From Prorocentrum cordatum (taxonomy: Eukaryota; Sar; Dinophyceae; Prorocentrales; Prorocentraceae), in contig CAUYUJ010017646.1 of the NCBI GenBank assembly GCA_963575745.1, positions 157,011 through 221,010 on the forward strand: a DNA stretch of 64,000 nucleotides, written 5' to 3'. Every line of letters begins with the position of its first letter. The stretch's first letter is position 1. This document shows, one piece after another, positions 21,790 to 32,579 of the stretch. Under the pieces are notes generated by a model. That model was given only the letters and a program-made list of their open reading frames with translations, was not told the DNA's origin and searched no databases. Position numbers and translations under genes: made by a program.

Positions 21790-22390
21790 CCCGAGGCCAG
21801 TCGAATGGGCGGGCCTGGCGTTTCGCCTGAGACCTCCTCACCATTTACGACCCTGTAGCTTGAACTTTCAGAGAGCTTCGCTGATGAAGGGGGGTCCGTT
21901 TTCAAAATGTCGTGTCGCCTCAGCGCCGCACACGTTCGTTTTCAACGATTGCAAGAGTTTCACGGATGGAGGGCGGGTCCTTTTTTCAACAAAAAGCGTT
22001 TTAAGAGTTCGTAGGAGTTTCCAGTAATCTCACGGGTAACGTCCCAGAAATGGTGTTGTGGCACGATGTCGGAATGCCAGGGCGCGACAGTTTCATTGAT
22101 TCGTGGCGTTGAAGTGACAGGAATGGAGTTCTGGCACGATGCAGGGTCGTCAAGACGTAACAATAACGTTGACTCCCAGCGTTGAAGTCCCAAGAATGGC
22201 GTTCTGGCGCAATTATGATTTTCGAAGCGGTTGTCTTCAAACGAGGCGTTATCCTCAGTGACAATGAATCCTTGAAGGTGCCTATGAAGAGGGAATTTGG
22301 AGGGACGGTGTACTGCAATATCGTTGATGAGTCTTTGGTTTACAGTGGTCCTCCTCCTCATCATCATCCTCCTTCTCCTTCCCCCCCCCC
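21790..22390 (+). mobile_element. Dispersed element F, copy 2
   Basis: GGCGTTTCGCCTGAGAC near 21816, then units with GCGCCGCACACGTTCG and TTTCACGGATGGAGGGCGG, then units with GATTCGTGGCGTTGAAGT and GGCACGATG cores (22040-22260), then TATGAAGAGGGAATTTGGAGG (22283), GTTGATGAGTCTTTGGTTTA (22323) and a CCT/CAT-rich tail from about 22345. The order of blocks is as in copies 1 and 3. Confidence 0.8.
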
Positions 22391-22479
22391 CTGAACCTCC
22401 CCCTGCCCCATTCGCGCCTCGCCTCGCCACCGCTGGGGCGGGGAGAAAACGCCACGCCGAGGGCCACGACGAGCAGGAG

Positions 22480-22865
22480 CCCATGGGCGTGGGCGCGTGC
22501 AAGTGCGAGAAACCCGATAAGCCTCAGCAGTCGGAGCAGTCGGAGAAGCCGGAGAAGTCGGAGAACCAGGAAGAGGGGGCCCAGTCGGAGAAGTCGGAGA
22601 AGGCCCCGGCGGGGGGAGGGGAAGGGCAGGATGAGGAGGATCAGCGCAAGGGGACGGGGGACGAGGAGGGGCAGGAGGAGGAGGAGGAGGCGAGGGAGGG
22701 AGGGACAAACGGGAGGAAGAGGCGAAGGAGTAGGAGGAGGAGGAGGAGAAGGCAGGAGGAGGGGGAGGAGGAGAAGTCGGAGGAGGAAGCGAGGGAGGGG
22801 GAGCAATCGGGAAGAGGAGGGGTTGGGGGAGGAGGGGCAGCAGGACGACAAGAGGGGGTGGAAGA
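22480..22865. repeat. 9-bp GTCGGAGAA repeat and purine (GGA)n tract
   Basis: GTCGGAGCA/GTCGGAGAA units at 22530-22605 are followed by a GGA-rich tract to about 22860. It stays open as a Glu/Ser/Lys-rich frame, with no independent sign of coding. Confidence 0.75.
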
Positions 22866-22869
22866 GGTT

Positions 22870-24720
22870 CCCTGAGGCCCTGGTGCCCCAGGGTGTTATT
22901 CGATGCGTGCCCTCCCTCGGTCGTCGTGTACGTATGCATTGTTTATTCCACATAATGAGAATTCCGGCAGGTCTTGTGCGGATAGTCTTGTGCGGTCTTG
23001 TGCTAGGCCTTGTGCTGGGCCCTTGTCGCCGATTCTTTTTCTCTTGTTCGTTTCTTGCCCCCCCTCGTCCTCGTGATCATTCCTCTTTCTCTGTTTTTGC
23101 ACTCGGTGCCGCCAGTAGCGCGCCGCCAGTTCAGCCAGGGTAGCACGCTGGGCACCGAAGGCAGTGCATGTAATTGCCGATTCCGGTTCCGATCCGTTGT
23201 TGCAGGAATCGTCCCAAGTCGGGGCCATCGAGGTGGGCCACGGAGGGGGGCCACGGAAAGGAGCCACCCAGGGGCTTCAGGCCTTTCTCCGTCCCCCTCT
23301 CTACAGTCAGCTCCGTCCCTCCTCTCTCCTGCCGATTGGGAATAGCGCTCTGGCCAGATCGCGAGGCACATTCTTGATTTGGGATGACGTTGTAGTTCGA
23401 GCGTTGTCCATTGTCGCGCACTCGTGCTCGCACTCTCTTTGCGAAGCGCTGTGCTGCACACTTTGTCTTTCGCGCGTTCTGTGCGGGAGCACTCTTCGTT
23501 CGACCAATCGTTATGTTGAGGATTGTATGCATGATTTCTCCCCTTCACGCTATATCATTGACTCTTCCCGACCTGGTCCATCATGCCTCCAGTTTTCTCC
23601 TCGATTCTCCTCCGTTCGCCCTCCTCCTTTCTCCTTCTCCCTCCTCCTTTCTCCTTCTCCTTCTCTCTCTCTCTCTCTCTCTCCTCTTTCCTTCCTCCTT
23701 CTCCCTCTCTCCCTTCCCTCCATCCTCCTCCTTCCCCTTCCTTCCCCCGCCTCTTCCCGCTCCCGCCGTCCTCCTTCCTCCCCCCCCCCTCCCCCCTTGC
23801 GGTCAAGACTTTTGGCTTCGCATGTCGCGCCGCTGGCTCTGGCTCGCCATGCCTCGGCTCGACGCGCCATCCACGTCCTGGTCCCTCAGCGCCAACGTCC
23901 CGAGCTGTTTCCCAGCCTCCCGCCCCGCGAAGCGGGGTGACACGCTGTCCGCTCGCAGGGCAGCGCTGGTCGCTGGGGCCGTCACCGCGACACGCTGTGC
24001 AAAAGTCCATGGCCGTATTCAATCACCTTCCTACCTCCGCAGGCCTCTCCCGCTTCTCATTCAGTGCCCTTCCCGTGCCCTTCGCGATGCTGCGCCTCTC
24101 CGTCCTCCTGAGGGCAGGTGCCCTCCCTCCTCCCTTGCCTCTTGTTCCTCCTCCTCGTGCTCACAATTCCTCCTCCCGCTCGCCCCCCCCCTTCTACCTC
24201 TGTCCTCCCTTATCTCTTCATGCTCCTCCTCCCTTCTCTCTGATTCCCTCCCTGTCTACCGCTGTCCTCCCTCCCTCCCTCCCTTCTCTCTGATTCCCTT
24301 ATGATGCAGCGCAATGGGAGGGGACGGGATGGGTGGGAGGGGACGGGATGACAGCTATGGCGCGAGCGCGCCTGGCTTGCCCCATCCTCCTCTCGTGTCT
24401 CCTCCCTCCCTCCCCCCCTCCTGCCCTCCTCCCGTCTCCCTCCCCCTATCCTCCTCCTACCCGCCCTTCCCCTGTCCTCCCTCCCTCCCGCCCTACATCC
24501 TTCCCTCTTCCACTTGGCAGTGCAAGAGGTGTTGGTGTGCGGGCGAGGGTGCCACGCATCGCAGGCGTGTCCTTCCTGGGGTGCCCAGGGCGTGACGAGC
24601 CCGAGCTTTGGCGAGCGCGCCGGGTGCCATGCGCGCCTCGAGCTCGTGGGCGACCCGCGGGGCCGCACGCTCATGGTCGCAGTGTTCTCGAGATGTGAAC
24701 GGGTCGGGCCAGTCGCCATG
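22870..24720. other. Unassigned sequence with two CT-rich tracts
   Basis: Pyrimidine tracts lie at about 23585-23800 and 24165-24300, and again at 24385-24510 after a short GGGACGGGATGG repeat (24315-24350). The remaining sequence shows no gene signal. Confidence 0.5.
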
Positions 24721-24730
24721 CACCAGGCGG

Positions 24731-24861
24731 CTTGGCATCGCTCGGACGTGTGCATTTTTCCTCGGCGGGGGCCATCGAGGACCATCCTGGACCACCAAGC
24801 AACAAAACACACGCACGACACCAGAGAATGCACGGGAAATGGACGTCCGAGCGACGGCAAG
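24731..24861. mobile_element. MITE family A, copy 1, with 8-bp target duplication
   Basis: 131 bases. The left terminus CTTGGCATCGCTCGGACGT and the complement of the right terminus CTTGCCGTCGCTCGGACGT agree at 17 of 19 positions. Both sides carry the identical octamer CCAGGCGG (24723-24730 and 24862-24869), the length expected for hAT insertions. The interior has no coding capacity and matches copy 2 at 25724. Confidence 0.85.
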
Positions 24862-24869
24862 CCAGGCGG

Positions 24870-25720
24870 TGCGCAGGCAAGGGATCGAGCCAGTGTAAAA
24901 AAATCAAGCGTGCTGTCGCCCGTGGGCCCCTCGGCACACGGGGCAGGGCTGACGCGGTGAACGCTTCTGGTAGTTTGCGAGCGTCAGGGCTGGCGCGGCA
25001 AACGGTGGCGAAACACGAGCAGTTGTTGTTGTAATTTGCTCGGCCTGCGGTTATCATCTAACGCCGATGGGCGGACGCTCACGCTGTTGCTTTCGAGTCC
25101 CACGGTCTTCTAGCCGCCGGGGGCAAGACCCCGCTGGAAGCGGGCAGTGGAGCAGACGCACCCCTCGGACAAGAGGGGGCATGCCATATTGTTGGACCCG
25201 TTGATTGTGTTTCTCGACGGGTTCAGTTCAATCATCGCCCTCTCTCATCCCTTCCCCTTTTTTCCCCTTCCTTTCCAGATGTGTGAAAACCCGAGCTTCA
25301 CCCTGCCCCATCTCCCTCCCACGGGGCCAGCAGCGTAGGCCAGTGGGATGGGTGTGTCACTGGAAAGGTTTTGCTGATGACTCCCTGCTCCCTGCTCTAG
25401 TGGCTGTGGGGCCCACGAGGGCAACACAAGAGCAGGGTGGGCCTTTGCCACGCTCACTGAGGAGGGGGAGTTCAAACACGCCATGTTCGGACCCATCCGC
25501 ATCGAGCAGTGGCAGCGACTTATGTTCGCGGCCGAGCTCTAGGGAGTTCTTCACGTACTGAGTGTAGCAGTCGTTCCGCTTGAGATTCAGTCCGACTGCC
25601 AGGCAGTGCCAAAGGCTTCGGACGAGGCTGTGATTGGGGACAGCGGCCAGACCTGGTAATGGCCTGGCTCTGGCGCAGTGCTGGCACCTGATCGGGGAGA
25701 TCGGGAGACTCAGGCGACAG
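24870..25720. other. Unassigned sequence
   Basis: No gene or clear repeat seen; a short pyrimidine tract lies at 25245-25275. Confidence 0.4.
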
Positions 25721-25723
25721 TGG

Positions 25724-25856
25724 CTTGGCATCGCTCGGACGTGTGCTGTTTTTTTTGTCGGCGAGGATCCTCGAGGAGCATCCTGGACCATCTGGCCAAA
25801 AAAGCATGCACGACACCGAAAAACGTACGGCGAACGGACGTCCGAGCGATGGCAAG
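25724..25856. mobile_element. MITE family A, copy 2
   Basis: 133 bases, from CTTGGCATCGCTCGGACGT to the complement of CTTGCCATCGCTCGGACGT (18 of 19 match). The interior shares CGACACC, the ACGTCC-proximal third and the CATCCTGGACCA block with copy 1. The flanks (GACAGTGG and GTGGTCAT) do not form a clean duplication. Confidence 0.8.
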
Positions 25857-25859
25857 GTG

Positions 25860-27010
25860 GTCATGTCAAGGCTCACGCCACTCGGGCAGACCGCGCCGAG
25901 ATTGGGGCCTGCATGGCTCTGGGTAGAGAATTCGGTTGCCGACAAGCATGCCAAGCTCGGAGCCCGCAGATGCATCATAGAGCATCGTGTTGCGGAGGAC
26001 GATCAATGAAGTGGAAGCATGCTGCCAAAACACTTCCAGATGTCTAAAAGATGTGCCACACTTGTTTTGTTTTGCAACACGTTGCAAGCATGTGTGAAAC
26101 ATTATTAGAACATGTTTTACACATGTTAAACACATGTTCAGTTCAATGATAGGATTGTTCGAGTGTCCATGGTCATGACATCCACAAGCATAGAGCATAG
26201 TGAATGGCAGCGAAAGGCCTGCATCGATAGCCTTACGCTTGTACTTGCCAGTGTCAGTCTCGAATTCGCGGCTCGTTTTGGGCTGGAGTCCCATGATCTT
26301 GTGGATACGTCTCGGGAAAAGGCCCACCAAACCCTCCCTGAGCTTGAAGTAGAGCCTGCTGAGATCCTATCTCCACCGCCGCCTCCTCCTCCTCCTACTC
26401 CTCCCCGGAGCCTCCCTCTTCTGGTCGACGACGTGGATGGAGATCTGGGCAACCCCTTGCAATGCAGGCAAAGAGCATGAGCCACCAACTCGTGGTCAGT
26501 GCCTCTCACGTGTTCTGCAAGCGTTGTGCCTGCTACGCGCGCTACAGCTCGTTGGCTGGCCCTCCAAAGCCAGCGCTGCAAGCCAGCGAGCCCTGCACCT
26601 CCTTGGAGGGAGGCCAGGCAGGTTCTGGGACTGACGTCGCCCGGCCACTGGCCAGGCCCTCTCGTGCAGCGCCCCTACAGTTCGCATAGGCCGTGTGTAG
26701 AAGAGAGCGCACCCACCGCCAGGGCCTCCTTCACGAACGGCCCCGAGCGTAGATCAGGACACAACGCAGAAAACAGTCCCCTTCCTGTCCGCTTGTGTAT
26801 CTCCTTCTGTTCCCCATGTTCTTTCTGTCCTTCCCTCCACCCCGCCCTGATCGTCTCGTCACCCCCCCCTCCCCCTCCTCCCCCCTCCGCCCTTCTCCCG
26901 CCCCCCTCCCTGTATCCGTTTATGCTTCCCTTCTTCATCGTGGCTCGTCCCCTTCATCTTCCTCCTGACGAGGATGAGAAAGGCGGAGACGAGGACTGAG
27001 TCGTAGGAGG
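25860..27010. other. Unassigned sequence with a small AT-rich patch
   Basis: 26040-26160 is AT-rich with repeated ACATGTT words. A 105-codon + frame (26163-26480) begins with protein-like, helix-rich sequence and ends in poly-proline from a CCT tract; it has no recognised motif. A CCT/CCC tract lies at 26855-26920. Confidence 0.35.
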
Positions 27011-27014
27011 AACA

Positions 27015-27640
27015 GGCGGAATGATGCGAATGAGGATGAGGATGAAGATGATGATGAGGAGGAGGAGGAGGAGGGAGAGGAATGAGATGAGGAGGAGGAT
27101 GAGGAGAAAGATCAAGATGAGGATGATGATGATGCTGCTGATGATGATGCTGATGCCGATGCTGATGATGATGATGATGATGCTGGTGATGGTGATGGTG
27201 ATGGTGATTCCGATGCTGCTGTTGCTGATGATGATGATGATGCTGATGCTGCTGCTGATGATGCTGATGATGCTGATGATGCTGCTGATGATGATGATGA
27301 TGCTGATGCTGATGCTGATGCTGATGCTGCTGATGATGATGATGATGATGAGGAGGAGGAGGAGAAGATCAGAGAAGAGAAGATAAATGGCCGAGGAAGG
27401 AGTAAGAGGAGGTGGAGGAGGAAGAGGAGGATGATAATGAGGATGATGATGATGAGGAGGAGGAGGAGGAGGACGAGGAAGGAGACGAGGGGAGGGCGGA
27501 GGGAGGGGAGGAGGAGGCGGACGAGGATTGGATTGGTCCTTCAGATGAGGATCAGGAGGCGGAGGAGGAGGGGGCGGAGGAGGAGGAAGAGGCGGGGGAG
27601 GAGGAGGTGGAGGAGGAGGAGGAGGAGGAGAATCTGCTCC
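27015..27640. repeat. (GAT)n and (GGA)n microsatellite
   Basis: GAT/GCT triplets (27015-27350), then GGA/GAT triplets to 27640. All frames across it are low-complexity. Confidence 0.95.
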
Positions 27641-27644
27641 TCCC

Positions 27645-28235
27645 TCCCTCTCTCGCTTGTGTGCTCCATCTTTTCTGCTTGTTCGCCGCACTGTGGCTGG
27701 AGACGGAGTTGGGAGGGTCCAAAGCGGCAGTTTCAGCGTCTGGCAACACGTGCTTTCTGTGGGGTGCCTCATGGATCTGCGGCGGACTGCAGCAGGCACG
27801 ACAAAGAAGGGGTGCGGAGGTTGGGAGCGTCGGACCCCGACCCTTTGAACAAGGCACCTGTGCGCGAGCCGAATCCAGCAAACCGCACGAGGAGCTAACG
27901 TGCCAGCTGAGCCGAGCCCAGTGACCCCGCAGAAGTCCCCTTCCCGAGCGCACAGCCCGCTAGGAAAGGACGCCTCCCTCCATCCCTCCTTCGCTTCCGC
28001 CCCTCCCCCGGCGAAGCAACCACCAGGCCGAGTCCGAGTCCGAGCCGTGCCCGCCGTGCCCGGTGTCGCCCGCCGGGGGCGCCGAAGGTGCGCATTTGTT
28101 TTTTGTTATGTTCCCAACCGTCTTGTTGAAGAGACAGCGCCCCGCCTCACTCCATCCTTCATTCCTTCATCCTCCTCCCTCCCCTTCCTCCTCTCATCCC
28201 CTTCCTGTGCCCTCTGCGTGTTCATGTCGGCCGGC
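27645..28235. other. Unassigned GC-rich sequence
   Basis: No recognisable gene or repeat; a CCT tract is present at 28150-28205. Confidence 0.4.
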
Positions 28236-28239
28236 CCCT

Positions 28240-28430
28240 CTCACGCGACGTGGCCCCATGGGGGGCTCCACAGAAGGCCCCAACGGCAGGCCCCGCATTC
28301 ACTTCGGCAAACCCCGCACACGTTTCGTGGCCCCATGGGGAGCTCTACCGACGGTCCCAGCCGCAGGGCCCATATGGCGGCCCCGCACCCATTTCGGCAC
28401 ATCCGCACACGCTTCGTGGCCCCAGATGTA
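28240..28430. repeat. About 84-bp tandem repeat, 2.3 copies
   Basis: CGTGGCCCCATGG or CGTGGCCCCAGATG recurs at about 28249, 28327 and 28416, with CATTTCGGCA and CCGCACACG between. Confidence 0.75.
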
Positions 28431-28735
28431 GCTGCCCTTCCGTCGTCCCACCAGCCTTGCGGCACCCTGCGCCTGCACGTGGTTGGGCCCTTGAGCAAGG
28501 CGAATTGTTTGTGGGGTGTCCGGGCGGCGCGCTCGCCTTTGCCGTCGGAGATGGCGCGGAGTCGCGCGCGCGCACGCGCGAACTTACCAGAAGGACGGAG
28601 AATGGAATGAGATGGAATGGACTGTTATGGATTTGCCGCGCAGCGAGGTGGCTTTGCCCAACTGTTGACTGTGCGTTCGGCCTATTCTGAAGTGGGCTCC
28701 TGGGAAGCTGGCACACCAGAAACCCTGCACATAAC

Positions 28736-29000
28736 TAATGGAGGATGACGATTAATAAACGACCGGGGGTCGTATTCACGCGGCGGCGCCCGGGATGATG
28801 ATTAGAAAAAACCGGCCCCGGGCTGGGAAACTATTTTTTTAATCGTCCCCCCCTCCCCCCGCCGTCCTCGGGCGCGCGCCCCCCCCGGTGACGAAACGCC
28901 GCACAGGCGAGCCCTGCTTCTGAGCGTTCCCCCCCGGTGTGGGAAACTATTTTTTAATCGTTCCCCCCTCCTTTTTGTTCTTAATCGTCATCCCACATTA
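28736..29000. mobile_element. MITE family D (single copy)
   Basis: 265 bases bounded by TAATGGAGGATGACGATTAA and the complement of TAATGTGGGATGACGATTAA (18 of 20 match). Inside are two related copies of GGGAAACTATTTTTTTAATCG followed by C-runs (each under 20 bases of identity beyond the A/T core). The flanks GCACATAAC and GCACTACAC match at 6 of 9 positions, a possible degenerate target duplication. Confidence 0.55.
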
Positions 29001-30540
29001 GCACTACACATCAGGAACGAGCCCCCCGCCGCACGGGAAGCCAGTCGGCCGCTCTCCCTCTGCGCGCTGACCTCCCGCGGCGCGACGAGGCGAGCAGAGC
29101 CACGGCCTGCACGGGAGCATAACCCCCCCGCGACCCCGGGAGAACGAGGCGGAGGAGCGGAGGGGCAGCGAGGCGAAAGGAGAGGAGAGGAAATCAGGGG
29201 GAAAGGGTCGCGGCCAGGCAGGGCCCCCCCCCCCGTGGGGGCGGAGAGAGCCCAGCGAGGCCCAGAGGACCCCCCGAGGCATCCCGCGAGCCCCAGGCGA
29301 GACGGCCCCAGACACACCAGCAGCGTTTCGAGCCGAGCCCGAGCGCCGCGGGGCAGCCCTTCACGACTGCGGGCACTCAGCTTTGGGCGGCGAAGCCGAC
29401 ATTGCACTCGGGAGCGCTCCGCTGTCGTCCGTGACTGCCCAGTTGATCTGTGGACCTGTCGGCACGGCGCCTCTCTGCGCCCCAGCGCCTCGAAGGAGGC
29501 CAGCATCCCGAAGCAGCCGCGTTCGGATTTCGCTTCTCTCTCGTCCTCAGCCGTCGACTCCTGGATTGGCGGGCTGAACGGGACGGACTCCGACGCCGCG
29601 CTGCTGAGGGGTGTGGGCGCCTTCATCTGCCCTGCTGCCATCAAGCCTCTGCGGCGGCGAGCTTCTCAGCTGGAAGCTTCGTTGCACGGGCGTGAATATC
29701 ACGCGGACTGCAATCAGTCTGCCTCCAGCCTCTCCAGCGTCTGCCTTCTGGGAAGCACCCTCGAAAGACATGATGGATAGCACATCTTCATCCTCCTCGC
29801 TGGCTTCAGTCCTTGGACTCTCGGCTTCATCAGCACGCGCTCCGCTCTGGTTGCCGGCCTGCGCCACGACGAGCGCGTCCCCCGAGGGCGCCCCCCAGCC
29901 GCGTGCGGCGGCAACCGCGGTGCTCCCCGTGCCGCTGGAGGCGCGAAGCAACGCCCGAGCGGCCCGAGCCGCAGCCTCCGCGGGGCCCGCCCGAGCGCCC
30001 CGCTCGGCAGCCGTGCGGCGGGGGCGCTGCGGGCGCCCGGCGGCTGGGCACCACGGCGGCGCCCACGTTCCCGCCTGCCCGGGGACGCGCGGGGGCGGGG
30101 CTGGCGGACGAGCAAGACGAGGGGGTCAGCGGCCCGGGGGTCGGCGGGCGCGGGCGCGCTGCCCCCGCGCGGGCGAGGGCCCGGAAGGAGGGGGGCGGGC
30201 GAGCATTGGGCGCTGCGAAATGGGGGATTATAAATGGGGGTGTGGCGAGTGTGGTCCGAAAAGGTACCCAAACGGTACCTAAACGAGCCCCCTGGGGCTC
30301 TGGAGGGACCCGAAAGGGGCACGAAAGGGGACCTTTTCTGACCCCCCCATTTGTGACCCCCCCATTAAGCCACGCAGAGGGAGGAGGGCGGGATGGGCAG
30401 GAGGGAGGTGCGGGGGCGGTGGTGCCGCACCCCCCTCGGAGGCCCCCAGCGGAGGCCCTCGGAGCCGCGCGCGCGCGTGCCACGAGCGGGAGGGGGCAGG
30501 TCGAGGGAGGGGTGGTGTAGGCAGTGGCAGTGGGGGAGGA
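29001..30540. other. Unassigned, very GC-rich sequence
   Basis: High GC opens long frames on both strands, rich in Ala, Arg, Gly and Pro. None shows a motif, and both strands look equally open, which argues against coding. GACCCCCCCATT occurs twice at 30340-30365. Confidence 0.45.
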
Positions 30541-30548
30541 AAGGTCTA

Positions 30549-30773
30549 GGCCTCCTAGATGGGGCCCGAGTAGATGGGGTCGGAGGATCGCGCCGCATCG
30601 CCGATGCATCGACGATGCGGCTCGATGCGGAGCCCGATCTTCCCCACGCCGACGTCGTTGATACATCGCCGACGTCGACGCCTCAGTGCCGGTGCATCGC
30701 CGATGCATCGCCGATGTATCGGCGATGCGGCGCGGTTCTCCGACCCCATCTTTCCGACCCCATCTAGGAGGCC
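30549..30773. mobile_element. MITE family C, copy 1
   Basis: 225 bases with inverted ends: GGCCTCCTAGATGGGG, a diverged hexamer, then AGATGGGGTCGGAG, repeated in inverted orientation at the right end. TCTA flanks both sides (30545-30548 and 30774-30777). The core is a palindrome-rich mosaic of CGATGC, GCATCG and CGACGTCG words. A second copy lies at 55226 and a fragment at 33920. Confidence 0.75.
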
Positions 30774-30789
30774 TCTAAAAGGGGGAACG

Positions 30790-31070
30790 AGGGGAAGAGG
30801 CTGGTGGCCCAGATTTGTGCCGTCGGGTACCAGTCTGGTGGGCGGCCGGCATCCTGGTGTCCTGGGCTCGAGGGGGGGACAGAAAGAATCATGATGGGAA
30901 GATGCGGGCGGGAGTAGGGAGGGATGGAGGGAGGAGGGAATGAGGAGGAGGTAGGGCGTGAGGAGGGTCGGGGCCCCTCCGCCCTCCTGCTCCTCTCCTG
31001 CTTGTCCGTTTCTCCTTCGTCCTCATCTTTCTCTCCACCCGTTCCCTCCTGCTCGTCGCTTCGTTATCCC
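30790..31070. other. Unassigned sequence
   Basis: A purine tract (30895-30965) followed by pyrimidine-rich sequence; no gene seen. Confidence 0.4.
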
Positions 31071-31074
31071 CTCC

Positions 31075-31845
31075 TCTCCCCTCCTGCGTGTCTTCCCTTA
31101 TGACAAACTCCTCCCTGCAGGCCAGGCGTTTCGCCTGAGACGCCCTCACCATTTCTGATCTTGCAGCTGAAAAATTGGCAGCATCTTCACATATGAAGGG
31201 CGGTTAGTTTTCAAAGACTCTAGCCTTAGCGCCGCGCGCACTCGTTTTCAAAATCTGCAAGAGCTTCACGGATTGAAGGCGGGTCGTTTTCAAATTGTGG
31301 CTCTCCCCCGTGCTCCGCGCACATGCGGCTCAAACAATTGCAAGAGCTTCACGGATTGAGGACAGGTCGTTTTCTAGCCGCGGCTCTCTCTCTCTAGCAC
31401 CAAGCTTCGCGGTTGTTTTTCAAAATGTGGTTTTCGCCTTAGCGCCGCGCGCATTCGTTTCAAATAGTTGGAAGAGTGTCACGGCTTCGCGCTGTCAGCA
31501 TACCAGAAGTGGTGTTTTGGAGCGGTTCAGGGTTGTCACGGCGCGATCGTTACGTTGATTCGCGGATGGTGTTCGGACATGGTTCAGGATCGTCACGCCG
31601 CAACATTCAGCTTGATTCGTGGCGTTGGAGTCCCGAGAACGGTGTTTTGGCACGCTTCAGGATCTTCAAACGGTTGTCTCCCAACGGCGTTTTTCATTCA
31701 GGGGCTTATGAAGAGGGAGCTTGGAGGGAGGGTGGATTCCAACATCGTTGATGAGTCTTGGGTTTGCACTCTGGTCCTCCTCCTCCTCCTCCTCCTCCTC
31801 CTCCTCCTCCTCCTCCTCCTCCCCCTCCTCCTTTTCCTTCTCCCT
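31075..31845 (+). mobile_element. Dispersed element F, copy 3 (most complete), with (TCC)n tail
   Basis: GGCGTTTCGCCTGAGAC at 31124. Then several units with TTAGCGCCGCGCGCA, GCAAGAGCTTCACGGATTGA and GGTCGTTTTCAAA (31165-31480), then units with GGTGTTCGGACATGG, GATTCGTGGCGTTGGAGTCC and CACGCTTCAGGATC (31500-31690). Next come TTATGAAGAGGGAGCTTGGA (31707), GTTGATGAGTCTTGGGTTTG (31747) and a perfect CTC/TCC array at 31772-31830. There is no open frame of note. Confidence 0.8.
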
Positions 31846-32139
31846 GCTCGTGGTGCACGCCGCCGCGCCCGAGCGAAGCAGGCGGAAGCGTTTGTCGTCG
31901 CTCCTTCCACCTACGCCCTCGAAGCCGGAGTGCCGTTGTTTCCAGGGGGCGGGAAGCAGAGCATGCCCATACGACCACCCGTCGGATGATGAGGACGGGG
32001 TTGCGGGGGGGAAAGAACCAACGCTGGCAAATGCGATGGGTGTGATGATGACGATGCTGGTGACGCGCCCTCGAGCTAGCGACGACGCGTGATGAAGACG
32101 CTGCGCTGCGATGTAGTGTTATCATCGTTCCCGCTTTCG

Positions 32140-32575
32140 ATCTCACTCGATCGATCCCAGTATTGATCTTACAGAACCGATCACATCCAATCGTTCTGAC
32201 TATAGATGCCACTATCGATCTCACTCTAGATCTCACTACCGATCTCGCTTTCGATCCCACTATCGACCTTACTATCAATCTCACCATTGATTTCTCTATC
32301 GGTCTCACTATCGATCTCACTATCGACCTCACAACGAAAGTCACAATCAACCTCACAGTCGATCTCACTGTTGATCTCACTATCCATCCCATTCCAGCGA
32401 TCTCATTATCGACTCTACGATCGACTTCACTACCGATGCCAAGGCGGGACACCCCAGGCCATCGCCCGCCCACCGCCGACGGAACACTGACGGGACACCA
32501 ACAGGACACCAGCGGAACACCGCTGGACACCACGGCGGAACACCCCGGGCCACCGCGCGCCCATCCGGAGCGGAG
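32140..32575. repeat. Two adjoining 12-bp minisatellites
   Basis: 32140-32445 is built of CACTATCGATCT-like units; 32450-32575 of GGAACACC/GGGACACC units with a period near 12. Because the period is divisible by three, frames remain open across both; no gene is inferred. Confidence 0.85.
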
Positions 32576-32579
32576 GGGC

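Noticed and set aside
22297-22875. Frame of 192 codons with SEKSEKPEK-type repeats
   Set aside because: It begins inside dispersed element F and continues through 9-bp and GGA repeats; no independent coding sign.
29830-30708. 292-codon minus-strand frame
   Set aside because: Very high GC opens frames on both strands; Arg/Pro/Ala-rich composition, and it overlaps MITE family C.
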